A stretch of DNA of 64,000 nt from Cheilinus undulatus (GCF_018320785.1 NC_054866.1:11187385-11251384); one strand, 5' to 3'. Counted from the stretch's first letter, positions 11,466 to 22,964 are shown. Program-made: numbers and translations. The notes: generated by a model not told the origin, from the letters alone.

Positions 11466-12308
11466 ATGAACGCCACACTGGAAGAGGGACCAGAGCCGGC
11501 TTATGCTGCGTTCTTTGGCTGTATTTTGGCTGTGGGTCTGCCTCTCAATGCTGTGTCACTGTGGATTCTGCTGAGACACCACAGTCTCAAATCCCCCAGT
11601 GCTGTCTACATGGTCAACCTGGCAATCTCAGACCTGCTGCTTGCTATATCTTTACCCTTGAGGGTCTACTTTTACGCCATGGGAACCTGGCCACTGAGCA
11701 CTTTGGCCTGCCACTCCGTTTCGATGCTGTTTCGGAACAACATTCGCTCCAGCGCTTTATTCATCACCATCATCAGCGTGGACCGTCTGCTGGCTGTGGT
11801 TTATCCTCTGAGATCACGGCACCTTCGGACCTCGTCTAACGCCTGGAAAGCTGCAGCGCTCATTTGGCTGTTTGTGATTGTGACGAATGTTCCAGAGAGT
11901 GTTAAATACTTCATCTATTTAAACAATACAAATGAATCTTCCTGTTTCAAAGGTGAAAGAAATTCTAAATCAATAATGATTTATCTACAGCTGGCTCTCG
12001 TGCTCAGCATGCTGGCAGTCAACATTGTGTGCACTGCTCTGGTGTCCTGGACTCTAAACAGACACCTGAATGACTCTACAAGGATCAACAACAAGGTGAA
12101 CGTCATGCTGATCTTTGTTATGAGCCTGGTGATGTTCATCGTATGTTTCTTACCTCTGTGTGTTGGTTTACTTGTAAAAACAACAAGTGAAGAGATAATA
12201 CCTTTAGTATGTCTCACTAGTGTGAACTGCTGCCTGGATCCTCTGCTGTATTACTTTTCCTTTGATGCTTTCTGGAAGAAAAAAGACAATGCAGATCTTC
12301 CTGGATAA
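11466..12308 (+). CDS. GPR55/GPR35-like class A GPCR, tandem copy 1
   Basis: An intronless 280-aa receptor. Start MNATLEEG at 11466 is chosen over in-frame upstream non-ATG codons because a splice acceptor lies 36 bp before it and residue 2 is a glycosylation sequon. Approximate helices: TM1 14-36 (Asn28), TM2 47-70 (Asp56), TM3 82-108 (Cys82; DRL 106-108 in place of DRY), TM4 126-142, TM5 170-197, TM6 212-237 (CFLP 227-230) and TM7 244-266 (DPLLY 258-262). ECL2 has Cys160, pairing with Cys82, and NNT/NES sequons. NCCLD-xxx-YYF and FLPLxVGL resemble GPR35/GPR55 of the P2Y-like group, whose members answer lysophospholipids or small acids. The tail is only about 14 residues. LPAR5/6-like is the main alternative. 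Adjacent itm2c favours gpr55. Confidence 0.85.
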   Translation: MNATLEEGPEPAYAAFFGCILAVGLPLNAVSLWILLRHHSLKSPSAVYMVNLAISDLLLAISLPLRVYFYAMGTWPLSTLACHSVSMLFRNNIRSSALFITIISVDRLLAVVYPLRSRHLRTSSNAWKAAALIWLFVIVTNVPESVKYFIYLNNTNESSCFKGERNSKSIMIYLQLALVLSMLAVNIVCTALVSWTLNRHLNDSTRINNKVNVMLIFVMSLVMFIVCFLPLCVGLLVKTTSEEIIPLVCLTSVNCCLDPLLYYFSFDAFWKKKDNADLPG

Positions 12309-12592
12309 CAGAAGTCAAAGGACATATTAGATTTATGTGTTGGCATCATGTCTGTAATGTAACAATGAATTTTTGCAGTTATGTGTGATGCTCATTTAGA
12401 TCACAAACCTATCCTCTCATAAATGTCCTTAAATGTAAAGATTTAACATGAGGCCAGGCAAATATGTTCCTATTAAAATCTGCATAAATGTTCTCAAGTA
12501 CATTCTACATATGCTGTGTGATTTACTGTTTTTAATTGTATATTGCTTGTCTTTTTGTTACAAAATACTGTTGTACATCCTGTCAGTAACTG

Positions 12593-12598
12593 ATTAAA
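12593..12598 (+). other. candidate poly(A) signal of GPCR copy 1
   Basis: ATTAAA about 285 bp after the stop. The 3' flank is shared with copies 2 and 3 (ATCTGATTAAAAAATTG near 25590 and 34600). The homologous flank continues past it, so the exact 3' end is not fixed. Confidence 0.35.
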
Positions 12599-12923
12599 AT
12601 TGTTCCAAAAACCCGTTTGAAAAAAAATTGCCTTTGAATATATATATAGCACAAATAAATTTAAGATATATAGATAGGTACAATGCCAATTCCAAAAAAG
12701 TTGGGATGTAAAATGTAAAAAAAAAAAACAGAGTACACAGCAACAACAGCAGTAGAGTTGATTTTACATTGATTTTTATGTTGCAGTCTGATGCTACAGT
12801 TGAAAAAAAAACAAACATTTTTATTCTCATTAATCTACACTCAGTAACCAATCATGACAAAATGTAAAACAGAATTTTAGAATTTTTGTAAATTTATAAA
12901 AATAAAAAAAATAGATATCACAT

Positions 12924-15090
12924 TGACATAAGTGTTCAGACCCCTTGCAAAACCTCTTGAAATCTAGCTCCATTTCTCTGTATCTTTCTGAGATGTTTCT
13001 ACACCTCGATTGCAGTCAACATGTCATAAATTAAATTAATCGGACATGATTTGTACAGGTCTCTCGAGGAGTCGTAACAACTGACAATGCATATAAGAGC
13101 AAAAATCAGGCTATAAGTTTAAAGGACAAAGTGGCCTCCATGATTCTCAAATGGAAAAAGCACAACCAGGACTCTACCAAGAGTTGGTCACCCAGCCAAA
13201 CTGAGCAATCGGGGGAGAATGGCCGTAGTAAGAGAACATGATGGTCACTCTGACTAAGCACCAGAGATCCTGTGTAGAGGTGGGACATAGATCCAGAAGG
13301 ACAGTCATTACTGCAGTCCTACACTCAGTGGCAGCTGGCCAATAGAGGGCGCTGGGGCACAGCCCCTCCTGAGCCGGACACACATAAAACAGTAAGTATG
13401 AATTAGAAAATATAATCCTTTAAATTAAAAAAGATCCATATGTGAGTACGTTATGATATAGACCCAGCAATATGTGATTTTAATGTAAAACAAGTCACCT
13501 ACGTGGAGAAATCTGCATCTATTTAGTGTTTTCTTCTCTTTTCTGTATGCTTTTCCTGCTCTGGGGGAAAATTTCAAGTAGCCCCGAGGAGGCGGGTTTA
13601 AGACGCAGTTTCACCGATGACTCATTGACTATATATGTGAGTGACACACAGATTAACCAATCAGCACGCTTATAATGAATCCGTTTGGGGCAGTCCAGGG
13701 CAACTTTCAAGTAGCCCATCATTCAGTCGTTGGCTAAAGTCAAAAATGGTCTCTTCTCGCGTAATTGAACGGGAACTGGATGGTAATGAACTATAAACTT
13801 TCCTGGAGCGGCTGCCTCAGAAACTCTTCGAGACCGCGGTGAATGGAGACCTGACAGAGAAACCATAGGAAGCAGAGCTAGGTCTGGATCAACCTGGTTG
13901 TGACTGAACAGGCGGAAAAGGACAGTGCTATGTGCGGGGCTTCAGTAGCGGATTCACCCGCGAGGCTAGCGGGCTAATGTTGCTAATGCTAATGCTTTCC
14001 TGTTTACTGAGTCAGTGCGATCATATCAGCCTGTCAGAAACGGGACAGTGAATATGAAGCGCTCCTGAGAAAGTGAAGAGACTCCAAGATGCCTCTCAAG
14101 AAACGGGATAGACAGGGTTAGGGTGGTCGTCTGAATCAGGTAAATGAATATTAGTCTGTTTACAGTAAAATGGCTGTTTGATAACGTTAGTTATGACGGC
14201 GTCTTAAAACTTTATTGAGTCCTGTCATTTAGGTTGAAGCTGGTCAAAAGAAGATCATCACAGTTAAACCAGTTTTAGTATTTTAAGTACTAGATATCGA
14301 TGATAAGGCTATCAGATATTGATGATAATCAATATGTTTTGTATTGTCAAATTGGAATCATTTCCAGTATGAGTAAACCCCAGGAAGAATAGCTGCTGCA
14401 ATATAAGTTAATGAGGGTCTAAACAAATGTACAAAAAAGATAAATTGTTATTACTGAATGCAATGTTGAATATAAGGGGAATATTGTGGTGCCCATCAGA
14501 TCCACCTGTGGGGACTAGTTGGTGTCTTAAACTTAGTTTTGCTATGGAGTATACACAGGATATTCACTGTAAAATGAAAGAATAATACATCTGCCTTTGA
14601 GTAAAATGAGAATATGTTCAAATGTTAAAATTTAACACAGTATAAAAAATAGAAGCATACTCATTATTTTGACAATATAACTGCACTTAAAAGATGAAAA
14701 GGCTACTTATGAATAAAAGTCAGTTGTGTTTTTTCTTCGAGTTAATTAAGTCAAGTAGTTTGATCACAAGATAGTCACTCTCCTCTGCTCTCTTCTTCTC
14801 TCTTCTCTTTGGGACAGTACATCTGAACAACAGCCAATCAGACTACAGAGGACACGAACACAAAATGATTGCTGTATGTTAAAATGCAAAGAAGAATGGT
14901 TGTCTTTTGACTTTTGACTTTAAAAAACAGACAATGTGCCCTGTAGTTGAACAGATTTAGGACAGCCCCACCAATGAAATTTTTCACCAGCCGCCACTGC
15001 CTACACTGATCTGGGCTTCATGGCAGTGTGGCTGGACGGAAGCCTCTCCTCAGTGAAAAACACATGAAACCCAGTGAGATTTTACAAAAA
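12924..15090 (+). pseudogene. decayed Tc1-like transposase, interrupted by a hAT element
   Basis: After a Tc1-type inverted-repeat remnant (GTGTTCAGACCCCTTGCAAAA), the plus strand keeps a degraded Tc1 transposase N-terminal half: VASMILKWKKH, a broken GRP-like region and words equivalent to MVTLTELQRSC. It resumes after 14999 with the piece leading to the first Asp region. Multiple frameshifts and stops. Paralogues at 25757-26265 and 36196-36710 lack the hAT insertion. Confidence 0.75.
13326..14999. mobile_element. hAT element, non-autonomous, 1674 bp, unique to unit 1
   Basis: Begins CAGTGGCAGCTGG and ends CCAGCCGCCACTG. It is flanked by a perfect 8-bp duplication CCTACACT (13318-13325 and 15000-15007). 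The homologous sites in units 2 (near 26195) and 3 (near 36625) contain a single CCTACACT and no insert, which proves the boundaries. The interior has an early ATG frame that soon stops and no dimerisation or catalytic hAT domain that I can read, so it is a deletion derivative. It inserted after the unit duplicated, or was lost cleanly elsewhere (less likely). Confidence 0.9.
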
Positions 15091-15114
15091 ACTCCAAATG
15101 AAAGCCAAAAGTAG

Positions 15115-15206
15115 TATCAGTGGCCTCTGGTTTTGCACAGCTGATAAAGCAGGTGCCCGTTAACAGAGGCTACAGTCTTTGATTCAGTACTAGCAGGATC
15201 AATCCC
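15115..15206 (+). repeat. tRNA-derived SINE 5' part
   Basis: CAGCTGATAAAGCAGGTGCC resembles a box A head and GGATCAATCCCC a decayed box B, with ACAGAGGCTACAGTC between, as in common fish tRNA-SINEs. Also present in unit 3 (36746-36836) and missing from unit 2, where a LINE-associated deletion removes it. Confidence 0.5.
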
Positions 15207-15474
15207 CACTAAATGTATCGTGTTTGAAATTCAGCCACCAGGGGGCTCTCAACCAAAACAATATCACAACATGCTGAGCAAAGACCAGCGCTGCCTGATC
15301 ATCTCTGCTGTTTTTTATACCGAGGACTGTTCAATAGAACAGGTCCTTAAAAGGCCTATTTACTCAACAGAAAACCCATGTTTTGTTTTCATTCATAAAT
15401 TTCTCACTATGAGGGAAGCATGCACTTAAAAAAAGCCCTTCCAGGTTTGTGCTGGAAGCAGATATACACTATAG

Positions 15475-16029
15475 TGCCAAAAGTATTCACTCACCCATCC
15501 AACTAATTGAAATCAGGTGTTACAATCACTTCCATGGCCACAGGTGTATAAAATCAAGCACCTCGGCATGCAGACTGTTTCTACAAACATTTGTGAAAGA
15601 ATGGGTCGTTCTCAGGAGCTCAAAGAATTCCAGCATGGTACTGTGATAGGATGCAACCTGTGCAACAAGTCCAGTCGTGAAATTTTCTCACTCCTAAATA
15701 ATCCACAGTCAACTGTCAGTGGTATTATAACAAAGTGGAAGCAATTGGGAAAGACAGCAACTCAGCCACGAAGTGGAAGGCCACGTAAAATGAAAGAGAA
15801 TGGTCAGTGGATGCTGAGGCACATAGTGCGCAGAGGTCACCATCTTTCTGAAGAGTCAATCACTACAGACCTCCAAATTTCATGTGGCCTTCAGATTAAC
15901 TCAAGAAGAGTGCGTAGAGAGCTTCATGGAATGGGTTTCTGTAGCTGAGCAGCTGCATCCAAGCCATACATCACCAAGTGTAATGCAAAGCGTCGGATGC
16001 AGTGGTGTAAAGCATGCCACCACTGGACT
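15475..16029 (+). pseudogene. Tc1 element, TACACTATA family, truncated in mid-transposase
   Basis: The terminal repeat TACACTATAGTGCCAAAAGT is followed by a transposase ORF from ATG 15601 (MGRSQELKEFQ, paired HTH region with GRPRKM). It has a stop near 15946 and is cut off at GGACT just before the first catalytic-Asp region. The unit 3 copy (37091-38924) continues past this point. The cut coincides with the spacer junction. Confidence 0.85.
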
Positions 16030-17475
16030 GGACTCGCCGGATTTTTGGAGGGATGATGGAGAATTTTTAAGGCTGTCATTTTGACGGACTGGAATGATGA
16101 GGATGAGCCTCCATTTCAGCGCACACACACAGACAGATGAACCTTTTCCATTTAGCACACATGGACTATCAAGGAGGTTATTTAATCTATTAAAAATCTT
16201 GTAGCCAGTGGGCTCTATCACTGACCTTGACACCGTATTTGTAAAAGCACGTTGGTCTCCATGCTGACAGTGCACTGAGAGGCTGCTGCAGGTGTCTCAG
16301 TACACAGGTCAGCATGCAGAGTGTTAAGGCCTTTGCACAATGAGTCCGTTTCATGTTGTTCTAATCATGTCTGTGCACTGGTGCTGAAATTGATGTTATA
16401 TTTGTTCCGGTTTTTTTTTTTCGGAACAGGTTCAATTTTATGTGAAATTTCGTATTTCATATTGTGTCCAAGGTGACTGATAATTCAAAACAGTTCCTGC
16501 TGCTTCCACCTCGCTTTCTCACCACCGAAACCTCACTTTAAACACCAAAGTTTGCTCATTTATCATGTGGATATCTCTCTTTCTCTCTCTGAAACCTCTC
16601 TTTAAACACTGTAGTTTTCCCGTGTATTATGTGGATATCAACCATGAAAATATAACAGATAAAGGCATATTTTTGTAGCCTACTCACAGGTCATAACAGA
16701 GACAGAATTAAAAAGTTGTTCTCCGTCTCTCCAGCTTGTTTCTGCGCTATGATGCATGAATGGGTGCTGTATGAAGCTTTGTGTCAGGATGTATCCAGCT
16801 GGATTTTAAAGGAGTGACAGAGACACAGGCTCGTAGTACGAAACTATTTTCCACATTCTACAAATGCGCATGGCTCCACAGTGCAGCCTTTTAACTTGTT
16901 ACCAGTTATGGTCATCAAACTACAACATCTTGACATTAAAAATATCCTCAAAACTGTGCGTGATATCTTAAATGGGTCAGTTCATAGTTGCTTGCTTAAA
17001 GACAGGGATTGTTGCTCCACCGTCACTGCGTAAAAATGACGAGCAGTAAACGCTGTGCTGCTGTGTTCATCTTTCTCTCAGTCCCATTAAAATGCAGAAC
17101 CTCAAAGATTGTTTTTTTTAATAAAAGTTTAGAAATGGTGCTTCATTAATTAAACACTACAAATGAAGCCACATTGAGTTATATTACATTACAGATATTA
17201 AAGAGAAAATTATAATGACGGATTGTAAAATGGCATGACGGAATTTTTACGATCCTGCTCTGTGAGCATGTTTTGTTGCTGTTTCAGTACTGATGTAAAA
17301 AAAAAAAAAGTGATATTTCACTTAAAACATGAAATAAGACTACGCCGCGGATGCATTTTGTAGTAGACTTACCTAAAGTAAAACCAATTATAGTCATCGT
17401 CCCCAGCACTTCTCAAAAGTCACTTTTGCTAATAGTTATTGTTCCCCCCACACAAAACAAACTGACGCCCTTGCT
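16030..17475. repeat. inter-unit spacer, copy 1
   Basis: Joins the truncated Tc1 to the head of unit 2 and is repeated at 29970-31727. It is absent before unit 1 and after unit 3. There is no gene; contents include a TCCGG-T11-CGGAACAGG hairpin-like string near 16407 and A/T-rich tracts. The sequence from GTTAAGGCCTTTGCACAAT (about 16322) looks like a transposon end with a TTAA, but I could not find a matching second end. Confidence 0.75.
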
Positions 17476-18079
17476 CAAAGCCACATCCTGAGCTCAATAA
17501 GGGTCTTGAGTGTTCTCAGTTCCTGCAAACATTTGGTAAAGGTTATCAACATTTGATTTCCCTTTCAAATTGAATCAAAGTTCAGAAAATATGACTCATG
17601 TTTTTTCCACTTTTCTTAGTACAAACATTTTTTGATGCACAAAGCCTTGAGATGTTAAAGATATCATTGTTCATAAGAAAGCAGAGTTTAAAAAACAAAT
17701 AAATAAAACACAAGTCACACTGATGCTGATCTAATACATCATTAAGTTGTTAATGTAAACCATTTACCCAACAGCTTCCTTTGAAATTTCCAGGTGTGAT
17801 TGAGAAGTATTAACACTTAGTGTTCATAAAAATGCAGCATTCAGCTTTTTAAAAGAAACCTGCATATTAAGGCATGTCACCTTGATCAAATTAACATTAA
17901 TACCTTCTGTATGGATGTTGTATACAAAAACACACTTAGTTTCTACATTCTGGGGAAATTTTAAGGAATAGATTCACCTGTAGGCTGCCATTTTTATGTA
18001 ATGCATTTGGGTAGTGATGTTATTGGGCGGATTTCTTATTCACATCTATATGACATTTACTTTTTCCTCAAAGTCTTCT

Positions 18080-18305
18080 TTGCTAAGTCAAGTTCTTCAC
18101 ATCACACCACGTCTTTATAAACTTTGCTTTGTGCACTGGGTTACAGTCATGTTGGACCATCCCCAAACTGTTGCCAAAAAGTTGGAAGCATAGTATTGTC
18201 CAAAATATCTTGGAACGCTGAAGCATTAAGATTGGCCTTCACTGGAGATAAGTAGCCTAGCCCAAACCCTGAAAAACAGCCTCAAACCATTATCCCTCTT
18301 CTTCT
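18080..18305 (-). pseudogene. Tc1 transposase fragment, paralogue of 7905-8122
   Basis: Same inverted second-half transposase remnant as in unit 1, near-identical and equally broken. It was part of the unit before duplication. Confidence 0.7.
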
Positions 18306-18365
18306 ATGTATGTACTCTGCCTAGTGCTAGTGACATTCACACACCATGCACAGCTTCTGCTTTTA

Positions 18366-18994
18366 GGACCTGTCCACATGGAGACGAAAACAATATATTG
18401 CCATTTCATTTTGAAAAAGTTTTTCATAAAGACGGGATTGTTTCAGGAAATATCCCTGTGAGCATGAAACCACTGAAAACACTGTAGTGCATATGCCAAG
18501 CCTGTATGTGGCGCTGTGTTGCTGCCACAGAAATGCACTAAAAGAGGAGAAGAACATCACAGAAAACTGACACAAACTTTCTTCTAGTTGCCCTTCTGGT
18601 TGTTCTCGAAGTTGGATTTCAGAACATATGGTGTGTTCGTTTTGCGGTGGTGGTAAAGGAGCATCAGATTTTTCTGTAAAAGCCATAACAAGCTCAGTAG
18701 CTTCTGCAGCACGAACACAACCGTGTAGTCCACTATTATTGTTTTGGCTGGACCTGTGCAGGCGCCTTAAGGGAGCTACAATGTGTGTGACACAATCGCT
18801 TCAAGAAAGATGTGGGTAGCCATCCACACGGGAGACGAAATGGTAGTCGTTTATGGATTTATGCTTTCTGGGACCCGTTTTAAGAAAGTATTGTTTACAG
18901 TCACCCAAAACACCATTTCTGTGTTGATGAAATGCCGATACGACAAAAAAACTTTTGCGTATACGCCTGAATTCATCTCTGTATGGACGGGGCC
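18366..18994. mobile_element. Harbinger-type MITE, 629 bp, unique to unit 2
   Basis: Termini GGACCTGTCCACATGGAGA and, reversed, GGCCCCGTCCATACAGAGA form an imperfect inverted repeat of about 25 bp. The flanks are the 3-bp TTA at 18363-18365 and 18995-18997, the PIF/Harbinger target signature. Unit 1 (8193-8195) has one TTA and no insert. There is no transposase. Confidence 0.85.
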
Positions 18995-19429
18995 TTAGAA
19001 AGAGACAACCACATCCTGCTAGTTGCCCAAGATATCTGCAAAAGCACTTCTGTAGCAGGCAAATATGTTGGTTCCTACTGCGCCTGGTTCAAGTGACAAC
19101 CAGACATGCATTCCAGATACTTTTAATGTTCTGCAAATCAATGTGGCTGGTGGGCTGTGCAAACTTGCCCCACACTTAGCAATAACCCGGTTGTTATTTG
19201 GCTGCTAATTTCCATTGAAGGTGCCTAACCATGCAAAGCAGGATTCGCCAGATTTCATGTCTGTCAACAGGCAAATCTGTCTTGCAAAGCTCCAATCTGC
19301 ACTGTCTGGCCAGTCAGCATCATTTGAGGAGAACGAGGCAGTAGCTACAGGCGGGGTTAAGATGTTCAGTGAACCATTAGCAATGGCTGCCTCCAGTGTA
19401 GCTGTTGGCTTGGATGTAGTTTAGTATAG

Positions 19430-19619
19430 TAGAGTTGTACTCAAGACCACACTATCCAAGAACAAGACTTGCCCAAGACCAGAGTGCACCGAGACCAAGA
19501 CAAGGCCAAGACTTTTGGGGGTCGAGGCCGAGTCAAGACCGAGACAAGACTAAGACATTCAAAATGTGGTCTTGAGACCGGTCTCAAGACCAAGACTGTT
19601 ATCCAGTACTACAACACTA
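19430..19619. mobile_element. TAGTGTTGTA-type MITE, short copy
   Basis: Ends TAGAGTTGTACTC and GTACTACAACACTA, with CAAGACCAAGAC-like interior repeats. It is the 190-bp paralogue of the 8578-10456 element, without the nested hAT or the roughly 480-bp extra interior. Confidence 0.7.
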
Positions 19620-20192
19620 GGGCAGTTTTTTCAGAAATGAACCACATTTTATCATTAAAACAGCAGCAAAGAGCCACACTTAAAGCTTTAAATGAGAGAA
19701 AAAAAATGTTTTTTGGTGAGATTGCGTTTGGTACAGGCAGGGTTGAGTTGCACTGTAAGCCAGTATACACAATGGCTACAACAATGGTAGCGATTAGCTT
19801 GGACGTACCTGTAGAATAGTGGCAGTTTAATCAGACCTTGACCACATTTCTGTAATAAAACGAGCCACACTGAAAGCTCTCAGCAGAGAATTTTTTTCAT
19901 GTCTCCTGATGGATTTCAGGCGTGAATTTTAGTAACGGTTAAGTTCACTGTTCAAACATTAAGGTAGAGATAGCCTGGATAACACCAGCTAGCTTTGTAG
20001 CTGTGTATGTCTACTACCTCATTTTGTCTTCTTGCTCTGATTGGCTCGTTATGAATGTGACAGGCAGAACATTCATCCAATCACTAACCCTTTAGACAGA
20101 TAGGGTGATGCATTGTAATTCTTTGCCAGGATGCTCAAGGCTTGAACTGAACTCCATGTCTTTGCTTGTGACTAGATTAAGGAAGCGTCTTC

Positions 20193-20455
20193 GAAAAAGC
20201 AAAAAAAGGAGCACCCTCCTGACTTTCAGCAGAAAAATAGATGCACGACCACAAAGGTAAACTAGAAGCAGGAAAAGTCAGCACTCAAAATGTCCTTTTA
20301 CCATTTATTAAGGCATAACAGGCCACAACGGACACGTTTCGACACGTAGGTCTTCTTCAGCATTGTAAACAAAGAGTGGAAGGGCACCTTATATACAGGA
20401 AGTAGCACTAACAGTACAGGTACATCCTTCAAAATAAGACTCTTAGTTTAAGCAA
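20193..20455 (-). repeat. Penelope-like element pseudo-LTR, left copy
   Basis: About 263 bp, direct repeat of 23575-23838. Begins GAAAAAGCAAAAAAAGGAGC, ends TTAGTTTAAGCA. Carries a hammerhead-like motif. Confidence 0.85.
20325..20366 (-). ncRNA. hammerhead-ribozyme-like motif in left pseudo-LTR
   Basis: On the minus strand: ACAAUG, core CUGAAGA, a stem-loop II region, GAAA, a minimal stem III (AC-GU-GU), C17, then CGUUGU. Stem I pairs ACAAUG with CGUUGU over 6 bp including one U-G. Predicted cleavage falls between 20331 and 20330. Stem II (GAC/GUC) is short and has an extra A after the core, so activity is uncertain. Hammerheads with tiny stem III are known from Penelope-like elements. Confidence 0.6.
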
Positions 20456-21137
20456 TGACTAGTAGTAATTTCTATCTTCAACTAAATCCATCAAGTTCAA
20501 TAGAAACATCAAATAGCTTTAAAAAGCTCCAGGAAGGAGCTAGTTATCCAAGAGAAGAACAATGTTATTTAAGTCTTGAATAAGTACACACTCCACCTAG
20601 TGGCCAGAAGCCTGATATGATAATAAATAAGATATCAGGTATCCGGGTATCTATCCTAAACTGGAGAGTCATGTGTCAGACAATCTGTATTTAAAACACT
20701 GTAAATACTATAACACTTTACAAAAAACAGTGTTGCTCAAAAAGTGTCTCAAAATTACCTGTAATAAATTCCCCAGGAATTTTATATAGAAAATACTCTT
20801 AGGCATATAGTTAGGGATCTAGAGTAGAAAAAGTTAACCAAATCAGGATAATAAACAGAGAAAAAATGAAAAAATCAAAAACAAAGCAATTGATGGGGAT
20901 GACGACACTTCAAATAAGGGAAAAATGTAAATAATAAACAATTAACTGAAAGACAATTCTACTAAGTTTAGATAAATAGACATAAACAGCAACAAACAGG
21001 AGTCCCTTTCCAGAGCTAACTTGCCTAATTGCAGACAGGACACATAGAAAATGTCTAAAAAGGCCTGCTTCCTCACCTAGACCCAACAAGCAGCACAGAT
21101 GTGGTGCACAAGACACAGAAACAAGTACTAAACAGTC

Positions 21138-21420
21138 TTACAGAAAACAACCAAGTAAAAGCTCCTCATTAAGACCTTTAGGGTGTTTAGTTTGAAGTGT
21201 ATGTATCCAATACTCTTCCCTTTGGAGCAATAACTTATCTCGGTTCCCCCCTCTCTTAGGGATCTTTACCACTTCAATACCTTGGAATCTTAACGCGCAT
21301 ACGTCATGGCCTACTTCATTAAAATGTCTAGCTACTGAAGATTTCTCATCCTTATTTCTGATGGTGCTTTTATGTTCAGAGATACGGACTTTAAGTTCTC
21401 TAGTAGTTTTTCCGACTTAA
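21138..21420 (-). pseudogene. GIY-YIG endonuclease block of the Penelope-like element
   Basis: Contains GKTTRELKVRISEHKSTIR, then SVARHFNEVGHD and a REEYWIHTLQTKHPKGLNE tail, matching the later part of Penelope GIY-YIG domains (conserved Arg, His and Glu positions). It follows the RT block on the same strand. Confidence 0.85.
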
Positions 21421-21884
21421 CAAAGTAGCGAAAACAGGTGGTTTCTTAAAAATGTGGCCTACCTGAGGATCGCTCGATAAGATGTACCAGTGCTTTTTTA
21501 TGCATTTTTTATAGTGTCAGAAGCTGGTAAGAAAGTTAAGGCGCCGACTAAGTTATTCTTATCGGATTCAGAGGATCTAGGGGACAGTACGGTGAGCCTG
21601 TCAGTGTTTCTGGCTTTTTGTAAGCAGCTCTCCAGAGTTCTTTTATCATAACCTTTTGCAAATAATCGTGTATATAAGTCTGCTGCTTGTTCCTCAAAAG
21701 CGTCAGAAATGCTACATATTCTTTTGATCCTTAGGAATTGACTGTAAGGAAGGCTATTTTTAAGAGAAGGGGGGTGGTAACTCTTATACTCCAAGGAGCT
21801 ATTTGTATCTGTCTTTTTCCTAAAAACCCATGCCTGTAGCTGTTCAGACTTACTAACAAGAACATCAAGAAAGGACACCGACCG

Positions 21885-22964
21885 TTAATTGAACTCTAAA
21901 CAGAATTTTATCGTAGGCATCCTAGAATCAATGCACTTACTTAACTCTTCTAGTTGGGCTTGAGTTCCACTAAAAATAAAAAACACATCATCAATAAACC
22001 GGAACCAACATCTCAGAAAAGAAGAAAAGAGATTATTATTATATACAAAGTCCTCCTCAAACTTACCCATAAACAAGTTCGCATAGTTAGGAGAGCAAGG
22101 GCTCCCCATGCTGACTCCTTGACACTGTAGGTAAACGGCATTTTCAAACCTGATGTAGTTTTTATGCAATATCAAATCGACCATTTCTACTAGAAATTTA
22201 GTAGGAGTGGGGTTTTGCCTTTTCTCTAAATAAAAATTAAGAGCTTCAACACCTTCTTTATGAGGCACATTAGTGTATAAGCTGGTGGCATCCATTATAA
22301 AAAGCCAATCATCTTCATGAATATCTCTGATGTCATTTATTTTATTCAAAAAATCAGTAGTGTCTTTTAAATAGGAAGGAAGTTGAGACACTAACGGTTT
22401 AATATGCAAGTCAACATACTGAGACAAAGGTGCCGTTACAGACTGAGTTCCAGCTACAATAGGGCGCCCTGGTACAGGATTAACCATACTTTTATGAATT
22501 TTGGGTAGTGTATAAAACACAGGGCGGACAGGATACTTCTGTTCGTTACTAGAAATAAAGGAATCATCAAATGCCTCATTTAAAAAGGAGGTAAGTTCAT
22601 AAGAAAATTTCACCGTAGGATCAGAAGGAAGAGGAGTATAGAAATCACTGTCACTTAGATGTCTCAAAATTTCAGTTCTATAACACTCTTTATTTTGTAT
22701 CACCACTGCTCCACCCTTATCTGTTTTCCGAATCACAATAGAGTCATCACTGGAAAGCTCTAACAGTGCCTTTTCTTCATCATGGCTAATGTTAGAATAA
22801 TGTCTTTTTTTATTTTGTGTGAATACCTCATTATAAGACTCCTGTTCCACCAGCCTGCAAAAGGTGGAAACGGATGAGTTCAGAGCAGGAGGGGTAAAGG
22901 TGGAAGCTGCAAAGTCCTCTCTCTCTCGTCCGCAGTGGTGGTATCTGGCGCCGTCAGCCGACAA
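21885..22964 (-). pseudogene. Penelope-like reverse transcriptase block
   Basis: Shows RT motifs in order: GRPIVAGTQSVTAPLSQYVD (finger region), MDATSLYTNVPH (motif A, typical Penelope wording), QGVSMGSPCSPNYANLFMG (motif B) and RFIDDVFFIF (motif C, DD pair). This combination separates it from LTR and LINE RTs. It is one block of the broken element. Confidence 0.92.

Larger units (their letters stand above)
7315..17475. repeat. tandem unit 1 of the GPCR triplication (with spacer)
   Basis: Near-identical blocks recur in the same order at 17476 and 31728: a shared head beginning CAAAGCCACATCCTGAGC, a Tc1 fragment, dispersed repeats, the GPCR with about 450 bp of upstream sequence, the GPCR 3' flank, a decayed Tc1, a SINE piece and a TACACTATA-type Tc1. 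Insertions found only here are the hAT at 13326-14999 and the foldback hAT at 8716-9899. The left junction at 7315 abuts the prss16 5' flank with no homology beyond it. Confidence 0.9.

Noticed and set aside
11402-11839. 145-codon plus-strand frame overlapping GPCR copy 1 (repeated at 24312 and 33405)
   Set aside because: Out-of-frame shadow of the GPCR, conserved only because the DNA is duplicated; no domain and the receptor frame explains the constraint.
13106-13383. Minus-strand frames downstream of GPCR copy 1, repeated in the other units
   Set aside because: Antisense shadows of the decayed Tc1 transposase and the start of the hAT insertion.
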